From Geosiphon pyriformis (lineage: Eukaryota; Glomeromycota; Glomeromycetes; Archaeosporales; Geosiphonaceae), in the NCBI GenBank assembly GCA_016748015.1, contig JAAOMT010000436.1, positions 1,880,866-1,944,865 of the forward strand: DNA of 64,000 nucleotides. The letters run 5' to 3'. Made by a program: the position numbers and the translations under genes. This document shows, in pieces, positions 47,023 through 59,900 of this stretch; position 1 is the stretch's first letter, and each line of letters opens with the position of its first letter. Below the pieces are notes generated by a model. It was not told the origin of the DNA, made no database searches, and saw only the letters and a list, made by a program, of their open reading frames with translations.

Positions 47023-48815
47023 GTGAAAAATTCTGGTCCTGGTGGGGGTTTCAAATCTGTCCTGTCAAAAAAAAAGAGAAAAAGCATTGCTTTGGATGAA
47101 AGTGTTGGTGTGGGAGTGGTTTCTACTAAACTGTCTAACATTCATTCATGGAGGTCTGAGACTGGCAATACTACCAAGTCTGAGAGTATTGACATAAAAG
47201 AAGAATGTCTGGTGGAAGAAACCAGCTTTGATTATGGTGAAAATAGTGCACTTGCTAATATAGATCCTAATCAAATGCCAAAGAGTTCTAAGATCAAGAC
47301 CAAAAAGCATTGAACAAACCTTTGGGGATAATCAACTATGCAGCTGGCAGTGGGGATGATGATGTTTTGAATGAGTCTGCTCTCTTTCCACCCCCTCTTC
47401 CAATCAAGCCATCTGTTCAAATTTCTGTGCACAAATCTTTTGCTTTAGATATTGATCTCATTTCCATTGCTGGGAAATCTTCTCAGGAAAAATTGGGTTT
47501 AATTAGGAAAGTTTTCTCTGATGTGAATGGTTTTGGGGGGGCCTCTACTTCCTCAAAATTTGGTGGAATTATCCATGCTACTTTTACATCTGAGAAAGCG
47601 ATGATGGCCACAGCCAATCTAGCTAATGATCATGGTATTGTGGTAAACACTGATCTCAAGCACCCAGTTAACAATCATACAAATCAGGCTATTGTTTTGA
47701 AAGAGATTCTTGTGGGTACTTCTGTGGAGACTGTGTAAGCTGCGGTGTCTGTTTTTGAGAAAATTAAGGTGATCAAAATGCAATTGGTAGGTTTGTAGTA
47801 GAAAGCGATCATCAAATTGGAAGATCAGGATCAAGCTGATCTGTTGGCTTCCAAATGGTTCATTCTTATCGAGAAAGATGCGATGCAAATGGCCAGGGCT
47901 GATATTGACAAACAATTGTGGAATGTTAAAGATAGTTATAGGGCTTTGTTATATACTCTCCCCATGGAAACTACTGCTCATAATCTATAAGATTTCATTG
48001 GATCTATTGGTGGAAAAACTTGTTTTATCGATTGTAATCCTGCCAGTTATTCTCATGCTTGTTGTGCCACTGTGTGCTTTAGTTCTGAGATGGAATTGGT
48101 TAACGCGATAACAGCAACCCCAGTTATAAAAGGTGTTGGTTTTTGTTGGTCTCATCTCTTTTTGGCTTCATGTGTGGTTTGCAGGAATTTTGGTCATATA
48201 TCTTTCAGTTGTAAGTCAGTAAAAGATGCTGTAATTCCAGGTGGTAGAAGGGCTCCTCTTCCAGTCCAGGACTAGCTCAGATTGGAAAGAATTTATGCAA
48301 AAAAATCTGCACACATTTTTCACCCTTTGGCTTTTGGTGGTAAGACTTGGGCATCTGTGGTTGGTGCTCCTTTCACTCTATCTCTGTCTAATCATGGGTT
48401 ATGTGCTGATTCCATTGGCAATAGTAAACTTTTCCCTTCTATTATGATTGAATTGGAGAAATGTCTGGTCAATATTAAAAGTAGTCTCATCAGCTTCGCA
48501 GGACAAATTAGTGAGTTGGCTATAAGGTTGAATTCATTCGTGCCAGCAGTTTCCCAGCTTAGCCCTGGATGTCAGCTGCCAGTGACCTTTCCATCACAGA
48601 ATCAAGGGGAGAATATAGTGATGAGAATGGGTTTGGGTGGTACCACTGGTGATGAGACTGCGACAGTTGCAGTTGTAGACCCTTCTGCATCCCTCCATGT
48701 TATTAGGTTGGAAAAAATGTTGGAAGGACTCTCCAAATCTGTCTTGAGCTTATCTGTCTACTTCAATGGTTCGGCTTTAGCAGGTGGTGTATCTTTACAA
48801 ATCTCTTCTCAATGA
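47023..48815 (+). pseudogene. LINE E ORF1: CCHC RNP-like protein, broken
   Basis: The frame begins without an ATG (GTG at 47023), shifts near 47310, stops at 47736, and is recovered at about 48070-48815. Shared blocks with the LINE B/D protein include RKVFSDVNGFGGASTSSKFGGII and KEILVGTSVETV. It differs widely in the N-terminal part. The zinc knuckle at 48171-48212 reads C-x2-C-x4-H-x4-C, with all four ligands, unlike B, D and C2. The C-terminus has a Ser/Val-rich segment and ends ATGA into ORF2. Expected role: binding element RNA. Confidence 0.75.
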
Positions 48816-51800
48816 GTAAGCTGATCTGGAAAGTAGCCACGTGCAATGTGCATGGGATGAACAATCTTGCTAAACAGGATGACATTGTTTGCTGGCACAA
48901 AGAAACAAACAATTTGATTTCAATTTTTACAGAAACAAAGTTAAAAGAGAAGATTTGTCTTTGGATTGCAAATAAGTTTGAAAGTGTTTGGGTGTTCACT
49001 TTTGGTTTAGATTCTGGTTATTTAGGTGTAGGCGTTGCTATTGTTATAGATGCTTTTTTGGCTTGTTATGTGTGCAAAGTTTTTGAGGTTTCTGGTCGGC
49101 TTCTTTCAATTAAGCTGCTTTTCAAGAATAAACTTTCAGTTTCTGTTTTGGGTCTCTATACTGGTGTCTCTTCAAATGTCCAATTTTCTCAGACTGGTGA
49201 TATCAATTCCTTGGTTGCTAAGACTGTGAATGAGTCATCTTTTGTCATCTTGGGTAGTGACTTCAATGAGAATAGTACTTATAAATGTGCCAGTTTTAGG
49301 AGGTGTTTTGATCTGGGTCTAGTTAATTCTTTGGGTGGGAGTTTGCTAGCTAAGACACCAACATGGAACAACTCTTGCGGTGTTGCTAAGATTATTGACT
49401 ATGTGTTTGTCTCTTCAAATTTGATCAATGCTGTGGTAGATCGAGGCATGACTGGTGTTAAGGACTTCTTTGATACTGATCACAAGGCTGTTTCTGTTTC
49501 TATGGGTTTGGAGGGCTTACTTAATGTTCAGCTGAATTTGAAGCACAAGCAGGCAAATAGAGACCATTGGAAATTTGATGTTAGTAATGTGAGTAGTGCT
49601 AAATGGCATAAGTTTACAGATTCAATAGCAGCCAATACTGTCTTGTTTTCGGATACATTTTCTTTAGCCTGGAAGTTTTCAGATTTGGATGCAATGTGAG
49701 ATGTTGTTTGCAAGATTGTGGTTCTATTGGCTGGTGGGACTTTCAAAAAAAAATGGTTCAAAGGTTTTGATAGTGTATTTACTAAGGAGTCTTCTAAGTT
49801 TTATAAGCTGGAGCTGCTGGTTTTCAAGCTGGTAAAAGCTTTTCATTTGGTTTCTAGTGCCGACTTTGCTTCACTGTTGAAGACATGGAACAGGCTTGAC
49901 CCTGTTGGTACAGCTTCAGTGAAGTCTCTTTTTCTTTCAGGTTCTAAATAGAATATGATTTGTTCTGCTCTGGCCAAAGTGAGGAAGTTGTACTGGTCTT
50001 CTAAGCTGCTGAAATCAAAGTGCACTGAAGAGTCTCACATCAAAAAGGCTGTTGTCTAGAGGATGGAGAGTTTTGAGTTAGACAAGAGTCATACCATCAG
50101 GAGTGTTTTGGAGCACCCCTTTTGGAAGGTGGTGCTGGATCATCTGGTCATGAGTGAGGAATTAGTCTTGAAACCCGATTTGATCAAATCTAAGGTGGAT
50201 GAGATCATAGAGGGTTGGATTAGGAAGTGTGTGGTAATATCTGATTTCTCTGATAATTGGGCTCACCAATTTCAACCTCTGGACTATGTCTTTAATGGTG
50301 CCTTTTCTGGCATGATGTGTGTGATTAGTTTTGATAAAATGTTTGATGTTATTTCAGCTCTCTTTAATGGGAAGGCAGCTGGTCTTTCTGGTATTTCTAA
50401 TGAGTTGTAAAAGCATTGTGACAGAGTGGTTTTGGACATGTTTTTGGTACTTTTGAATTCTTGCTTGAGTTGTGAATCTGTGCTTGGGCCTTGGAGAGAA
50501 GCTTGGGTCTTAATAATTCCTAAGCCTTATGAATGAGAAGATGTTCTCACGAATACCTGTCCTATTGCTTTAATTAAAACAGTCCACAAAATTCTCTCCA
50601 AAGTGCTTTCAGACAGAATTTCTTCAGCTTGCAGTGCATTCAATGTTCTTCAAGAAGACAATTTTTCTGTGTTAAAAAGTACGTCAACACAGTCACCCAT
50701 TTTTGCCATTGATTCTATGATTGAGGATGCCTTAGAAAAGAATTGAAAATTGTGGCTAGTCCTGCAGAATATGCGCAAAGTATATGATTCTGTTAATTGG
50801 GAACATTTTAGAAGAAGTTTGGTCAGGATTAAAATGTGTGACAAGTTCATCAGATTTTTTGGTAGTATTTACCATGGTCGCAGTAATAGGGTGATAACTA
50901 ATTTCGGCTTGACTGATGGTTACCAAGTTCATGATGATTTGAATCAGGAGAAAATTTTTTTGCCACTTCTTTGGCGTATATTTTACGATCCACTTTTGTG
51001 TGAGGTCAAGAGACAGGAGAGTATATGTGATTACAGATTGAACTCTTACTTTATTTCCAAAACTGGCCAGTTAGAGTCTCAAGCTAGGCTGATATCATTT
51101 CTGGCTGCTGGTGCTTTTGTCAATAACACGATTTGGATTGGCAGCAGCCAGGCTGCTACACAACACATTCTTGACATTGCTAATGATTTCTTTAGAATCA
51201 ATGACATTTTGATTAACAATAAAAAGACTGTAGCCATTTTTGTTAACTGTCAGGTTGTGAACCCTTGTTTGATTATTAGTGGTGCATCTATTTCCATCAC
51301 CAAAAAAGAGAAATCTTACCATTATCTGGGTATTTTTTTGTCATCTGAAGGACTTTCTAGACCTAGTCTGGTTAAGGCTCAGTTAGATGTTTGGTTTTTT
51401 GTTAATCTTGTTCTGAAGAAGACAATTTCGGATAAACAGTTCACATATTTGACATCTGCAGTCTTCTTTCCTATTATTAGTTACAGAACTCAGTTCAGCT
51501 TCATTCCTGTTAGTGTGTGTAATAAATGGGATGCTCTGATTCACAAAGACTTAAAGTCTAGGTTTGGGCTGCTGCTTGACTTTTTCAATGATGCACCACA
51601 TCATTCATTTTTGTACAATTTAAAAACTTTTAAGCAAATTCAGCCTGAGAGTAAATTGGCTTCTGTTGTTGTCTTTGCAAACTCAGTTGGCATTTTAGGT
51701 CACTTGTTTTCTTACAGGTCTCATGATCTCCAGGCTCTCAGCTGGCATCCTCATTATCCTTTGTTGTTTCCAGTTTGTGTTGGTTTCAGCCCTTCAAATA

Positions 51801-53499
51801 ACTTTTTGGCAAGTGTGGCTTGTATTTTTTCTGGGTGTAATTTATCTTTGGGTGGCTCTCTAGCCAGTGCTTTTCGCCTTTGTGGTAGTACACCTATGTC
51901 TCTTGTTCTTGGTGAGCCCAATTTTGTCAGGTGTGTCTCTTTGCTCAGGCACTATGGAATCACTTTTGTGGAACAGCTTTGTGACAAGAATGGTGAGATT
52001 TTCAATTGAGTGACATTCAAACATTGGAAAAAACTGGACCCCCATGGCCCAATTCCCTTCTGGTTTAACTTGTCTGTTTGTTTTCTTTGTGGTATTGCAC
52101 CTTTTTCTGTGTGCTCATCTCTGGTGGATGTTTATGTCAGTTCTGATATTTGTTAATCTCATGGTGCTGGTGTTATTTGTAAAGGTCTGTTGAACGTTGA
52201 TGCTGTCTATCTTTCTGTGTATATGGATGGGTCCCTGGGTGGTTTGAGTACTGTCAACATGAAAACAAGAGCTGCTGTTTTTTTTGGAGACATTAGTTTA
52301 GGTTTGGGTGTTGACATGACTGGTCTGGTCTCTTTTACCTTGGCTGAATTACAGGCAATTGCTTTGGCTCTTGAGTGTGTTCCTTTATTTTGTTTGGTTG
52401 ATTTGTTTTCTGATAGCCAAGTGGCTTTGGATGCATGTAGATCAAAGTCTTTGTTGTTTTGTCTGGACTTCAGGAATCGGTGTTGGATTGAGCATTACCA
52501 CATTGTTGATGTCATTTGTTGAAAAAATTTGGATGTGAATTGAATCAAAATCAAGAGTTATTCAGACGTGTTGGGCAATGAATGTGCTGATGCACTAGCT
52601 AAGAAGGCTGCTTTCTCTGCCTGGCACCTTCCCTATATGGTTGATGAACATTTTTTAAAAGCTGGTGGTACTGCTGTTTCTGGCAACTCTAGACACTTTG
52701 TTTGTGATGTTTTCTGGTCTATCTATCATGCATAGTGGGAAATGGGTTTTGGTGCTCAAGCTGTAGATTATAGTCTGCATGCTAATATTGATTGGTCTAG
52801 ATCTTCTTTGGTTTGACACCTGGATTCTCACTTGGCTGCTGGTTTCACCAGTGTACAGACTGCCGGCTTTCGAACATACTTTATGAAGGCTATCCATCGC
52901 AGACTCTCTGTAACTGTGTATAAATGGTTATATAACAGGTGTTATCCTAGTGTGATATGTTTGTTCTGTGGTGATGTTGAAATCTCGGACCATACTTTTT
53001 TCTGTCCATTTAATGCAAGTGATTGTGTTTACTTATTGGAGTCTTATGCTTCTGCTTGGAAATCACGTTCTGGTTTGTTTCAGTCGGCTTCATGTGTTTC
53101 ACAATTGTTGTCTACTTGTGCCTCTGATGTTTTGGTTGTTTCAGCTCTATATAAAAGCTTTGTTTTCAAAAATTGGTATTGCGAATCTGCTTTGGTTTCT
53201 GAGGATGCTAAGGTTGCTGCTTCAAATATTGTGGAATTTGTGTGCAAATTTTGTCTAGCATTTAAAAATAACATTTGGCTAGTACGCGCCAAACACCAGG
53301 CTTTATGGAGAGAAATGGGCTGATTCCACATGATGGTTCTGTTCCTGTTTCAGTCTTTGGTTTATCTAATATATTGTCAACTAGAGTGGTTAGACTATTG
53401 GGTATTGCTAAGGTATTTGGTGTTGGTTTCAGGTTTTGTGAATTTTGCTTATTTTTTTCAGGTATTGGGGACATTGTCTCTGTTCATATAGGTGTCTAA
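48812..53499 (+). pseudogene. LINE E ORF2: endonuclease, RT (FVNN), RNase H, finger; broken
   Basis: ATG at 48812 overlaps the ORF1 stop. One frame holds to about 53300, where loss of one T shifts the last 65 codons. Stops include 49697, 49949, 50057, 50408, 52007 and 52520. The endonuclease part is the best preserved in the window (TETKLKEK, SDFNE, DTDHKAV). RT has LQNMRKVYDSVNW and YLGIFLSSEG, but the catalytic box at 51116-51127 is F-V-N-N, both aspartates lost. RNase H has YMDGS, LAELQAIALALE and SDSQVALD. The finger CLFC...SDHTFFC lies near 52960-53010. It was a LINE replication enzyme and is now inactive. Confidence 0.86.
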
Positions 53500-53642
53500 T
53501 GTTGTTCTGGTTAGTCTAAGTGGCTGGTCATGTGTAGAAAAATGCATGATTTGCTCTTAGTTTAAATTATTTGTATGATGTATAGTACTAGATCGCATTT
53601 GAACTTTATTCATTAAATCTTAAAAAAAAAAAAAAATATTTG

Positions 53643-53817
53643 TTTAAATAATTAAAATTATATTTTAAAATAAAATTATTAATACAAAATAATAATAAAA
53701 TATATAAATTTATTTTATATTATATATTTTTTTAAAAAAATTTTATAATAAAAATAAACATGTTTTTCATATTTTAAAGTTAAATACAAAAATAATAAGT
53801 AATTTACTTATATAAAT
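53643..53817. other. AT-rich spacer
   Basis: AT-rich DNA between LINE E and LINE G; no feature seen. Confidence 0.4.
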
Positions 53818-56290
53818 TTTTTTTATTAATATTTTATAAGCAAAGATCAATTATTATCTAGTATATAGAACCAAACTAAATATGACTCATGTATTTACTA
53901 TATATGACTAGTCACTTAGACCAAACAAGACAATACTATATATCTATATAAACACTAACAGTATTATCTAATTCAGAGAAAAAAGAACATGGTATATGCC
54001 TGCCAAAACTAACAATAAAAAATTCAACTATACTAAGTAAACAGATTATTTTATCTAACAATTTTCTTATAAAATTACAAGACAATTCAAATACTATATC
54101 ACTATTATTAACCAAACTGGTTTTTTTTATATTTATTCTATATTTAAATCTCACAAACCAAATCTTTAAATAATGCTCCTCTATTAAATATCTTATCAAT
54201 TTGACCACTACTATAACAGTCTCTTTTTTTTTTTAAGTACTGCAATAGTTTTTCTATACCAATTTTTTAACATAAAGTCTTTGCAAATTACAGTATACAA
54301 TCTCATGTCTAATAAACACCAGAAAATAGTTTTCAGAATAGCAGAAAAAAAATTACAAACATCAACCAAAAAGATTCAGACAGTTGAAGCTTTTTCCAAA
54401 ATTTTTTTATAAATTTTAGTATTATTAATACAAGTAAAAATATGATCTGGCAATTCAATTTTACTACAAAATAAACACAAAACCTCAAGATATAATTTGT
54501 TATATAACTTTTTTCTAACTACTATTAACAGCTATTTATATATAACTTTTATTAAATAAGTATACAAATTGGTTAATCTTTTGCTAATAAATTCAGACAG
54601 CATATATAAATCAAAATGCCAAGTTTGTATAATAGACATTTAGTTCATATCTTTAATTAAGATGCAAAAAACCATATTATTATTAGAATTGGTTTTTCAA
54701 TGAGCATAATTAATAGATCTATAAATATTACAGATAAAATAAAAAATATTGCTGAATACAGCTGTGTTTTTAGCTATTACATAATATTTATTTACATCAA
54801 TAAGTAAAAAAAAGAGAGAAACAGTAGTTACTTTTGTTATTAAGTTAGCTTTAATATTGTCTAAAACACTTAAATAACTCTTAATCTTTATCTATTCAAT
54901 TAAAAAGTTCTTATCTCTTATTAAATTATTAATATGTTTTCTTTCTAATTAGCACTAATTGCAAAAATCAAATACAACAATTCCAGTTTCAGAAACACAA
55001 GCATCAATAGCAGTTTAACTGTCCAAATACACAATAATTATACAGAAAAAAAAATACTTTCTAAGAACAAAGTGACAATCTGTAATTCAGTCATTGTAGA
55101 AGACAAAATTCTATAAACAGTAGCACCAATATTCAAATTTACAGCTAGAAAATACATAACAGTCCCACAAACAATTTTGGCTGAATCTATATTTCTCAAA
55201 GATTTATTTGTATATATATTAATAGTTCTTAACCAAATCTTAAACAAATTTTCATGCACTTTTAAAAACTTACTAGAATCCAAAATATTCATGTCAAATA
55301 AACTATTAGCCCCAACAGAACTTGTCTTTAGAACACTTTTATTATTTAAAAATTTTGAAGTTAGAACAAACTAGTAAAACACAAAACTTTTGAGATCTAA
55401 ATTTTTCTAATGCTAAAAAGTCTTCCAATCTATTATATTATCTTTTTTGTCTAGTAATCTGTTTCCAAATACAACACCAAATTTTTTTAAAGAACACACT
55501 AACTTGTAATACAAAAATTCTCCCAGAATATCTAACATTAAAAACTTTTTAGAACTGCAGAATACACTAAGTAAATTGTTTATTATAGACAACTTAATAA
55601 GCAAAAAATTTTTTATTACTCCAGCCAGAAAATTGTTTACTAAACTAATATGTAACTTAATAAAAAATTGCAAAAGATCTAAAAGAGCTCACTTTAAAAT
55701 CTGCAAATTCAAAATTTGTATTTAAACAGATATCCAAAAATGCTAAGAGTATTAGAAAAAGCAACCACTAAAACTAACTTTTTTTTAGTCTAAATTTGCT
55801 CAAAAAGCTTCAAACCATAAAAAAATAAATAATACAAAGTCTTATTGAAAAAGTTTCTTGGTAAATTGGCTTTTAATTTAAGTTTTTTTTTGATTATAGT
55901 ATTTTACTTATAATACATACCAGATAAAATAAAATTAAACTGTGACCAATAACTAATTATAAGTTGTAGAACTGTTAACACTAAATAAAAGAACTGTTTA
56001 TCTATAATAGTCTTTTTCGGCATTATATTAAAAAAAAATTTGACATTAAAATGAGTCTTGAACAGGCTAAACTTGGAAAGATCTTTAGTTAATAAAAAAA
56101 TTCTTAAATATTTATGTGGTTTATCATTTTTGGCAATTGAAATTAACAAATTATTGATTTAAAAAACAGCATTCTTGATTCTATAATTAATGAAAATAGC
56201 TACAGTCTTATTATTTTTGATTGTGATATTGTTAATTAGATAAAATTTACTGGTAACTTATATAAAATTATATTTATTAATAAATTATAT
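53818..56290 (-). mobile_element. LINE G: old, 5'-truncated LINE
   Basis: A T-run at 53818-53825 and an eroded shared tail (53830-53950) mark the 3' end. The minus-strand frame 53936-54208 is the ORF2 C-terminus (LDNTVSVYIDI). RNase H traces lie at 55038-55292 (IYTNKSLRN, where the family has YTDGSL, and STMTELQIVTLFLE). An RT C-terminal part can be followed to about 56150 (HKYLRIFL). The 5' end near 56290 is approximate. It is strongly AT-eroded, similar to C2. Confidence 0.75.
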
Positions 56291-56869
56291 TTTAAATAAT
56301 TACAAAAAAGTATTTTTTAAATTTATAAAAAACAATAATAAGTTTTTAAAGTTCAAAAAATAATTTAATATAGAATAAAAACTTATATATTTACAAAGTA
56401 AGATTTACAAAAAAATGCTTAAATTTTTTATTTTTATTTTTTATTTTGCTGTTTAAAAATTAAAAATATTAAAAACTTTTTAAATAATATATAGTATTAT
56501 TTTATTAATATTTAATTATTAAAACTAAAAAGCCAAAATTTATGTTGTTATTTAAAATAAAATATATACATTTAAAATTTGTAATTAATATAATAATATA
56601 ATAAAATAAAATAATATTTTTTTAAATATTATATAAAAAACAATGTTTTATTTATTATGTTTATTATTAATTAATATTAATCTAATTTAAACTGTTTGTT
56701 AAGATTATATTAATTTGGTTTATTTTAAAAATAATTTATTTTAAAAATATAAGCTTTATTTTAGAATTTATTTATAAATAAAACCAAATTTTTATTAATT
56801 CTTTTGAAAATTTTATAAAGACAAAGTAAATTAATAATCGTAATTTTTGTTCAAAATAATAAACAAATA
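56291..56869. other. AT-rich spacer 3' of NOP58
   Basis: This is AT-rich sequence with no gene I can support. Confidence 0.4.
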
Positions 56870-57148
56870 TTAAAATTCAATTTTGATGTTAATATTTTTA
56901 ATTAAAATTGTTTTTGACAATATAATGACTTCAACTTTTTTATTACAGTGGTTTTCAAAACTAACTTTGCAAACATAACAATTTTTAATAATGATTTTCG
57001 GGTTTTGTAACCCGATAATTAAATTAAGTTGAGAAATTTTCCTAGTCAAAACATCACAAAAAAGTTTGTAATCATGAACTGAAGCTATATATTCCAAATT
57101 ATCAGTAAAATTTTGATAAATCAAACTATCAACATATTCATTTCAGTC
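56870..57148 (-). other. Short open frame 3' of NOP58, unidentified
   Basis: A minus-strand frame of about 90 codons (NEYVDSLIYQNFTDNLEYIASVH...CYVCKVSFENHC) opens just after the NOP58 stop and ends at 56870. It has no ATG in frame, since its track start is a TTG. It is somewhat richer in G+C than the DNA further out. It may be NOP58 3' untranslated sequence or a gene fragment. I do not recognise it, and two CxxC/HC-like residues are too few to call a domain. Confidence 0.2.
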
Positions 57149-57151
57149 GAT

Positions 57152-59454
57152 TCAGTCTTTGCTCGAACCTCCTTTCTTTGATTTCTTTTTATCGGTTGAC
57201 TTTTCTTTCTTCGATGACTTTTGCTCATCTTTTTTCCCTTCTTTCGAAGTTTTAGCCTGTTTTTCTTTCTTTTCCTTTTTGCCCTCCTTTACTTTTTCCT
57301 CCTTTACTTTTTCCTCCTTTACTTTTTCCTCCTTTACTTTTTCCTCCTTTACTTTTTCCTCCTTTGCTTTTCCCTCCTTTGCTTTTCCCTCCTTTACTTT
57401 TTCCTCCTTAACTTTTTCTTCCTTTACTTTTTCTTCCTTTAACTGTTTCACCTTTTTGGACTCCTTTTTCTCTTCTTTAATGGCCTTCGACTTTTTTGAT
57501 AGAGTTTCTTTGGATTCTTCAGCCTTTTCTTTACCTTTGCTTTTTGTTTCTAATTCTTCATCTTGTTTTCGCTTCTTTTGAGAAGGTTTTGCTTCAGATG
57601 AAGAAGTTGTATCGCTTCCGCTTTCACTTTCACTTTCATCTTCTTTAGATTCAATCTCTTTAGCCTTACGTTTCTGTCCTCCACTTGATGACGGAAGGGC
57701 CTGGTCTGATTCAATTTTAGTGGTCTCAATGGCCTCAATAGGTTTACTTTCTTTAGCTTCATCGACCTCCATATTTGTTACATCAGCAGATGTATTATAA
57801 GATGCAGTTCCCCTAAAATAATTTGTAAAGATTAAGGATTGATGATAAATTAATAAAGTGAAATGTTTAATCAAATAAGACCTACTTTTGGAATTCAAAT
57901 TTTTCCGTTTTCTTTTGACTCTTTGGACCGGTATTGCCAAAACGGCCCTCCAAATGCCGTATTCTTGATTCTATTTTTGAGCGGTAAGCACGACCAACCT
58001 CCGCGGTTATATCCTTTTCTTCACCCAAAGCATCAATGCGTGCAGCCAAACTGGCTTTTCCTGCAAGCACTCTAGCGATCTATCGATGTATTTGTATATT
58101 TTTGAGATGTGTTAAAACTAATCTTTTAAAAGAGATCGTGCATACCTTGCCCTTATTTTTCGCTCCAGCTTGACCCACTAGGCTAGCATGGTAGATGAGA
58201 CCATATTTTGGGGTATTATGCTTTGTTTTTAATGCTCGGAAAAGAGCCTTCTCGGCTCCCAATATCTGAACAGTGCTTGCGGGTTGTTTGGAAAGACTAA
58301 TCAGACTACCAGCACGAGCAATTAATCGGGCACCAACTAAATCCCCAACCAAGGTTGACAAGTTTGGTGCAATTGCTGACATACGATTTTGTAAATACTG
58401 ATATAATTCCGTTCTATATTCAGACAAGCTAATAACTTGATCACAGGCAAATGTTATGTTCAAAATATCATCTTCAGCAATCTCGGTTCCCATGGATATC
58501 TCGGCGGCTTCCTTCAAGTCCTTTTCGATATCAGAGGGAAGAATTTCGGAGAGATCGGTATTTTGGGAATTTGAACGAACGCCTAGGACAATGACAAATT
58601 AACGTTTTGATTTCTTTGGAAAGATTTATAGTTTAAAATAAGTAACTTACCCAGCTTTTTGATCACTTTAGCAAATGTAAGGTTGTCGTTAACAATTCTT
58701 CCCATTTCAGGAAAGTGCCAGCCATACCATTCTTTGACTCTCATGGAATATGTGTTTAACTCTTTATCGAGATCATCCAGTAACCCGATGGCTTGAATAA
58801 TCATCGTGTCAACCTTATCTGTTGAAAATTTAAGCTTATACCGAGATAAGGAGTGGGATAGTCCCAAAGCCATGGAAGAGATGTTACGCGAGTCAACATC
58901 TGATATAAGTGCTGAAAGCTGTTGACGAATCCCACGATACAGGTCAAGTACTGTTGAATCTGAGATGACTTTAATTCCTAACTTCTTGCTTATTTCAGCC
59001 CCTAGTTCCAAGAGGATATTTAGAAGGACCCAGTTTTATTAAATAAATTTGAAAATAATAAAATGAAAAATATTCAAAGGAATACCCACCCAATTTTTGA
59101 TCGGCAACAGCTAACTGGTCACCTTTCAAAGAGGTGCTATCAATGGACTCCTTAAGAAATCTTTTCAAATCTTTAGAAAGTTTTCCTTCTAAAAGAGCAG
59201 TAACTGAAGAAACAGCATCACTCATATTTTCAAATTTCTGAAAGGCTTTTAGTTTTACCCTTCAAAGCAATCGCTAACTGTTAGCGCAAAGAAAAAATTT
59301 TTGGATTTCTCAGATAGCATAGAAAAACTTACGCCTCGTTGGCACTTTCTGGTGTGTCGAAGTCTTGCCATAGCTTTTCAGGGTTTGCTAGTTTTCCGTC
59401 GTCAAGTAACTTGAATAAGGCATACCCCGCAGCAGTTTCAAAAAGAACCAGCAT
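57152..59454 (-). CDS. NOP58: Nucleolar protein NOP58 (box C/D snoRNP core), six exons
   Basis: Exons on the minus strand: 59454-59333, 59259-59090, 59001-58651, 58582-58146, 58079-57886 and 57812-57152. Together they give 1,935 nt, 644 aa plus stop. All introns (66-88 nt) are GT-AG and leave the frame intact. The start [18 protein letters not shown] is the NOP5N domain. A coiled-coil middle leads to the Nop snoRNA-binding domain with [12 protein letters not shown] and a GAKNKGK...[16 protein letters not shown] block. The C-terminus is a long Lys/Glu tail. NOP58 pairs with NOP56 and fibrillarin on box C/D snoRNAs that guide 2'-O-methylation of rRNA in the nucleolus. It is longer than the usual ~510-530 aa because the tail is expanded. 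It is the only intact host gene here. Confidence 0.95.
57290..57445 (-). repeat. 15-bp coding minisatellite in the NOP58 tail
   Basis: About ten tandem copies of a 15-bp unit (plus strand tttactttttcctcc) encode repeats of K-V/A-K-E-E/G. They lie wholly within the last exon, and unit length divisible by three keeps the frame. KKE/KKD-type tails are typical of NOP56 and NOP58; the copy number is probably variable. Confidence 0.85.
59260..59332 (-). other. NOP58 intron 1 with skipped AGs
   Basis: The donor is GTAAGT. A GCTAAC branch-like site is followed within a few bases by ACAG and TTAG. The frame requires the third AG (GAAG, at 59261-59260), about 20 nt further. Using TTAG would soon give a stop. 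Confidence 0.7.
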
Positions 59455-59900
59455 CTTCAACCAAGTTTAGGATTTCGCCTCGAAGTAAAGGTTTTTGATG
59501 ACAAAATTTTTCTGATCACATGAACAGACAAATTTACATTGTTTCTATTTTAAAAAGTTAAATTATAGATCTGGCTATTTTTTTATAATAGATGACTAAT
59601 CATTTTGGTTTAAATCAATAAATATTCATTTATTTTTAAGCCAAAGACATTTACTGTTTTAATCTTATTAAAGTATTTGGCATAAGTTTGTTTATTCTTA
59701 ATTAGTTTGTGTAATTATTCTTTAATTGTATTTTTATTAAATTTAATCTTATTTTTTATCATAAAATACATATATATATATTTTTATGAATAATAATAAT
59801 TGATTTATAATTTTTAAAATTATTTATATTGAATAAATAATTTTTTTTTGTTTTTAAACTAGTTAGAATCTTTAAATACAATAATAATTTTAAAAGCAAA
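59455..59900. other. Upstream region of NOP58
   Basis: This contains the NOP58 5' flank. About 80 bp next to the gene are less AT-biased and probably hold the untranslated leader. I see no clear TATA box in the first 100 bp and no divergent gene. Confidence 0.4.

Larger units (their letters stand above)
46871..53634 (+). mobile_element. LINE E: full-length LINE of a diverged subfamily
   Basis: The element starts (G)AAAACTTCTTTCT and ends in the shared tail (53500-53620) and poly(A) (53621-53636). AATATTTG at 46863-46870 and 53635-53642 is a likely target-site duplication. ORF1 is clearly diverged from those of B and D, while ORF2 is close. Both ORFs are broken. The RT box is FVNN. Confidence 0.88.

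Noticed and set aside
57221-57442. Phe/Leu-rich plus-strand frames opposite the NOP58 tail
   Set aside because: They are the complement of the Lys/Glu minisatellite, not membrane proteins.
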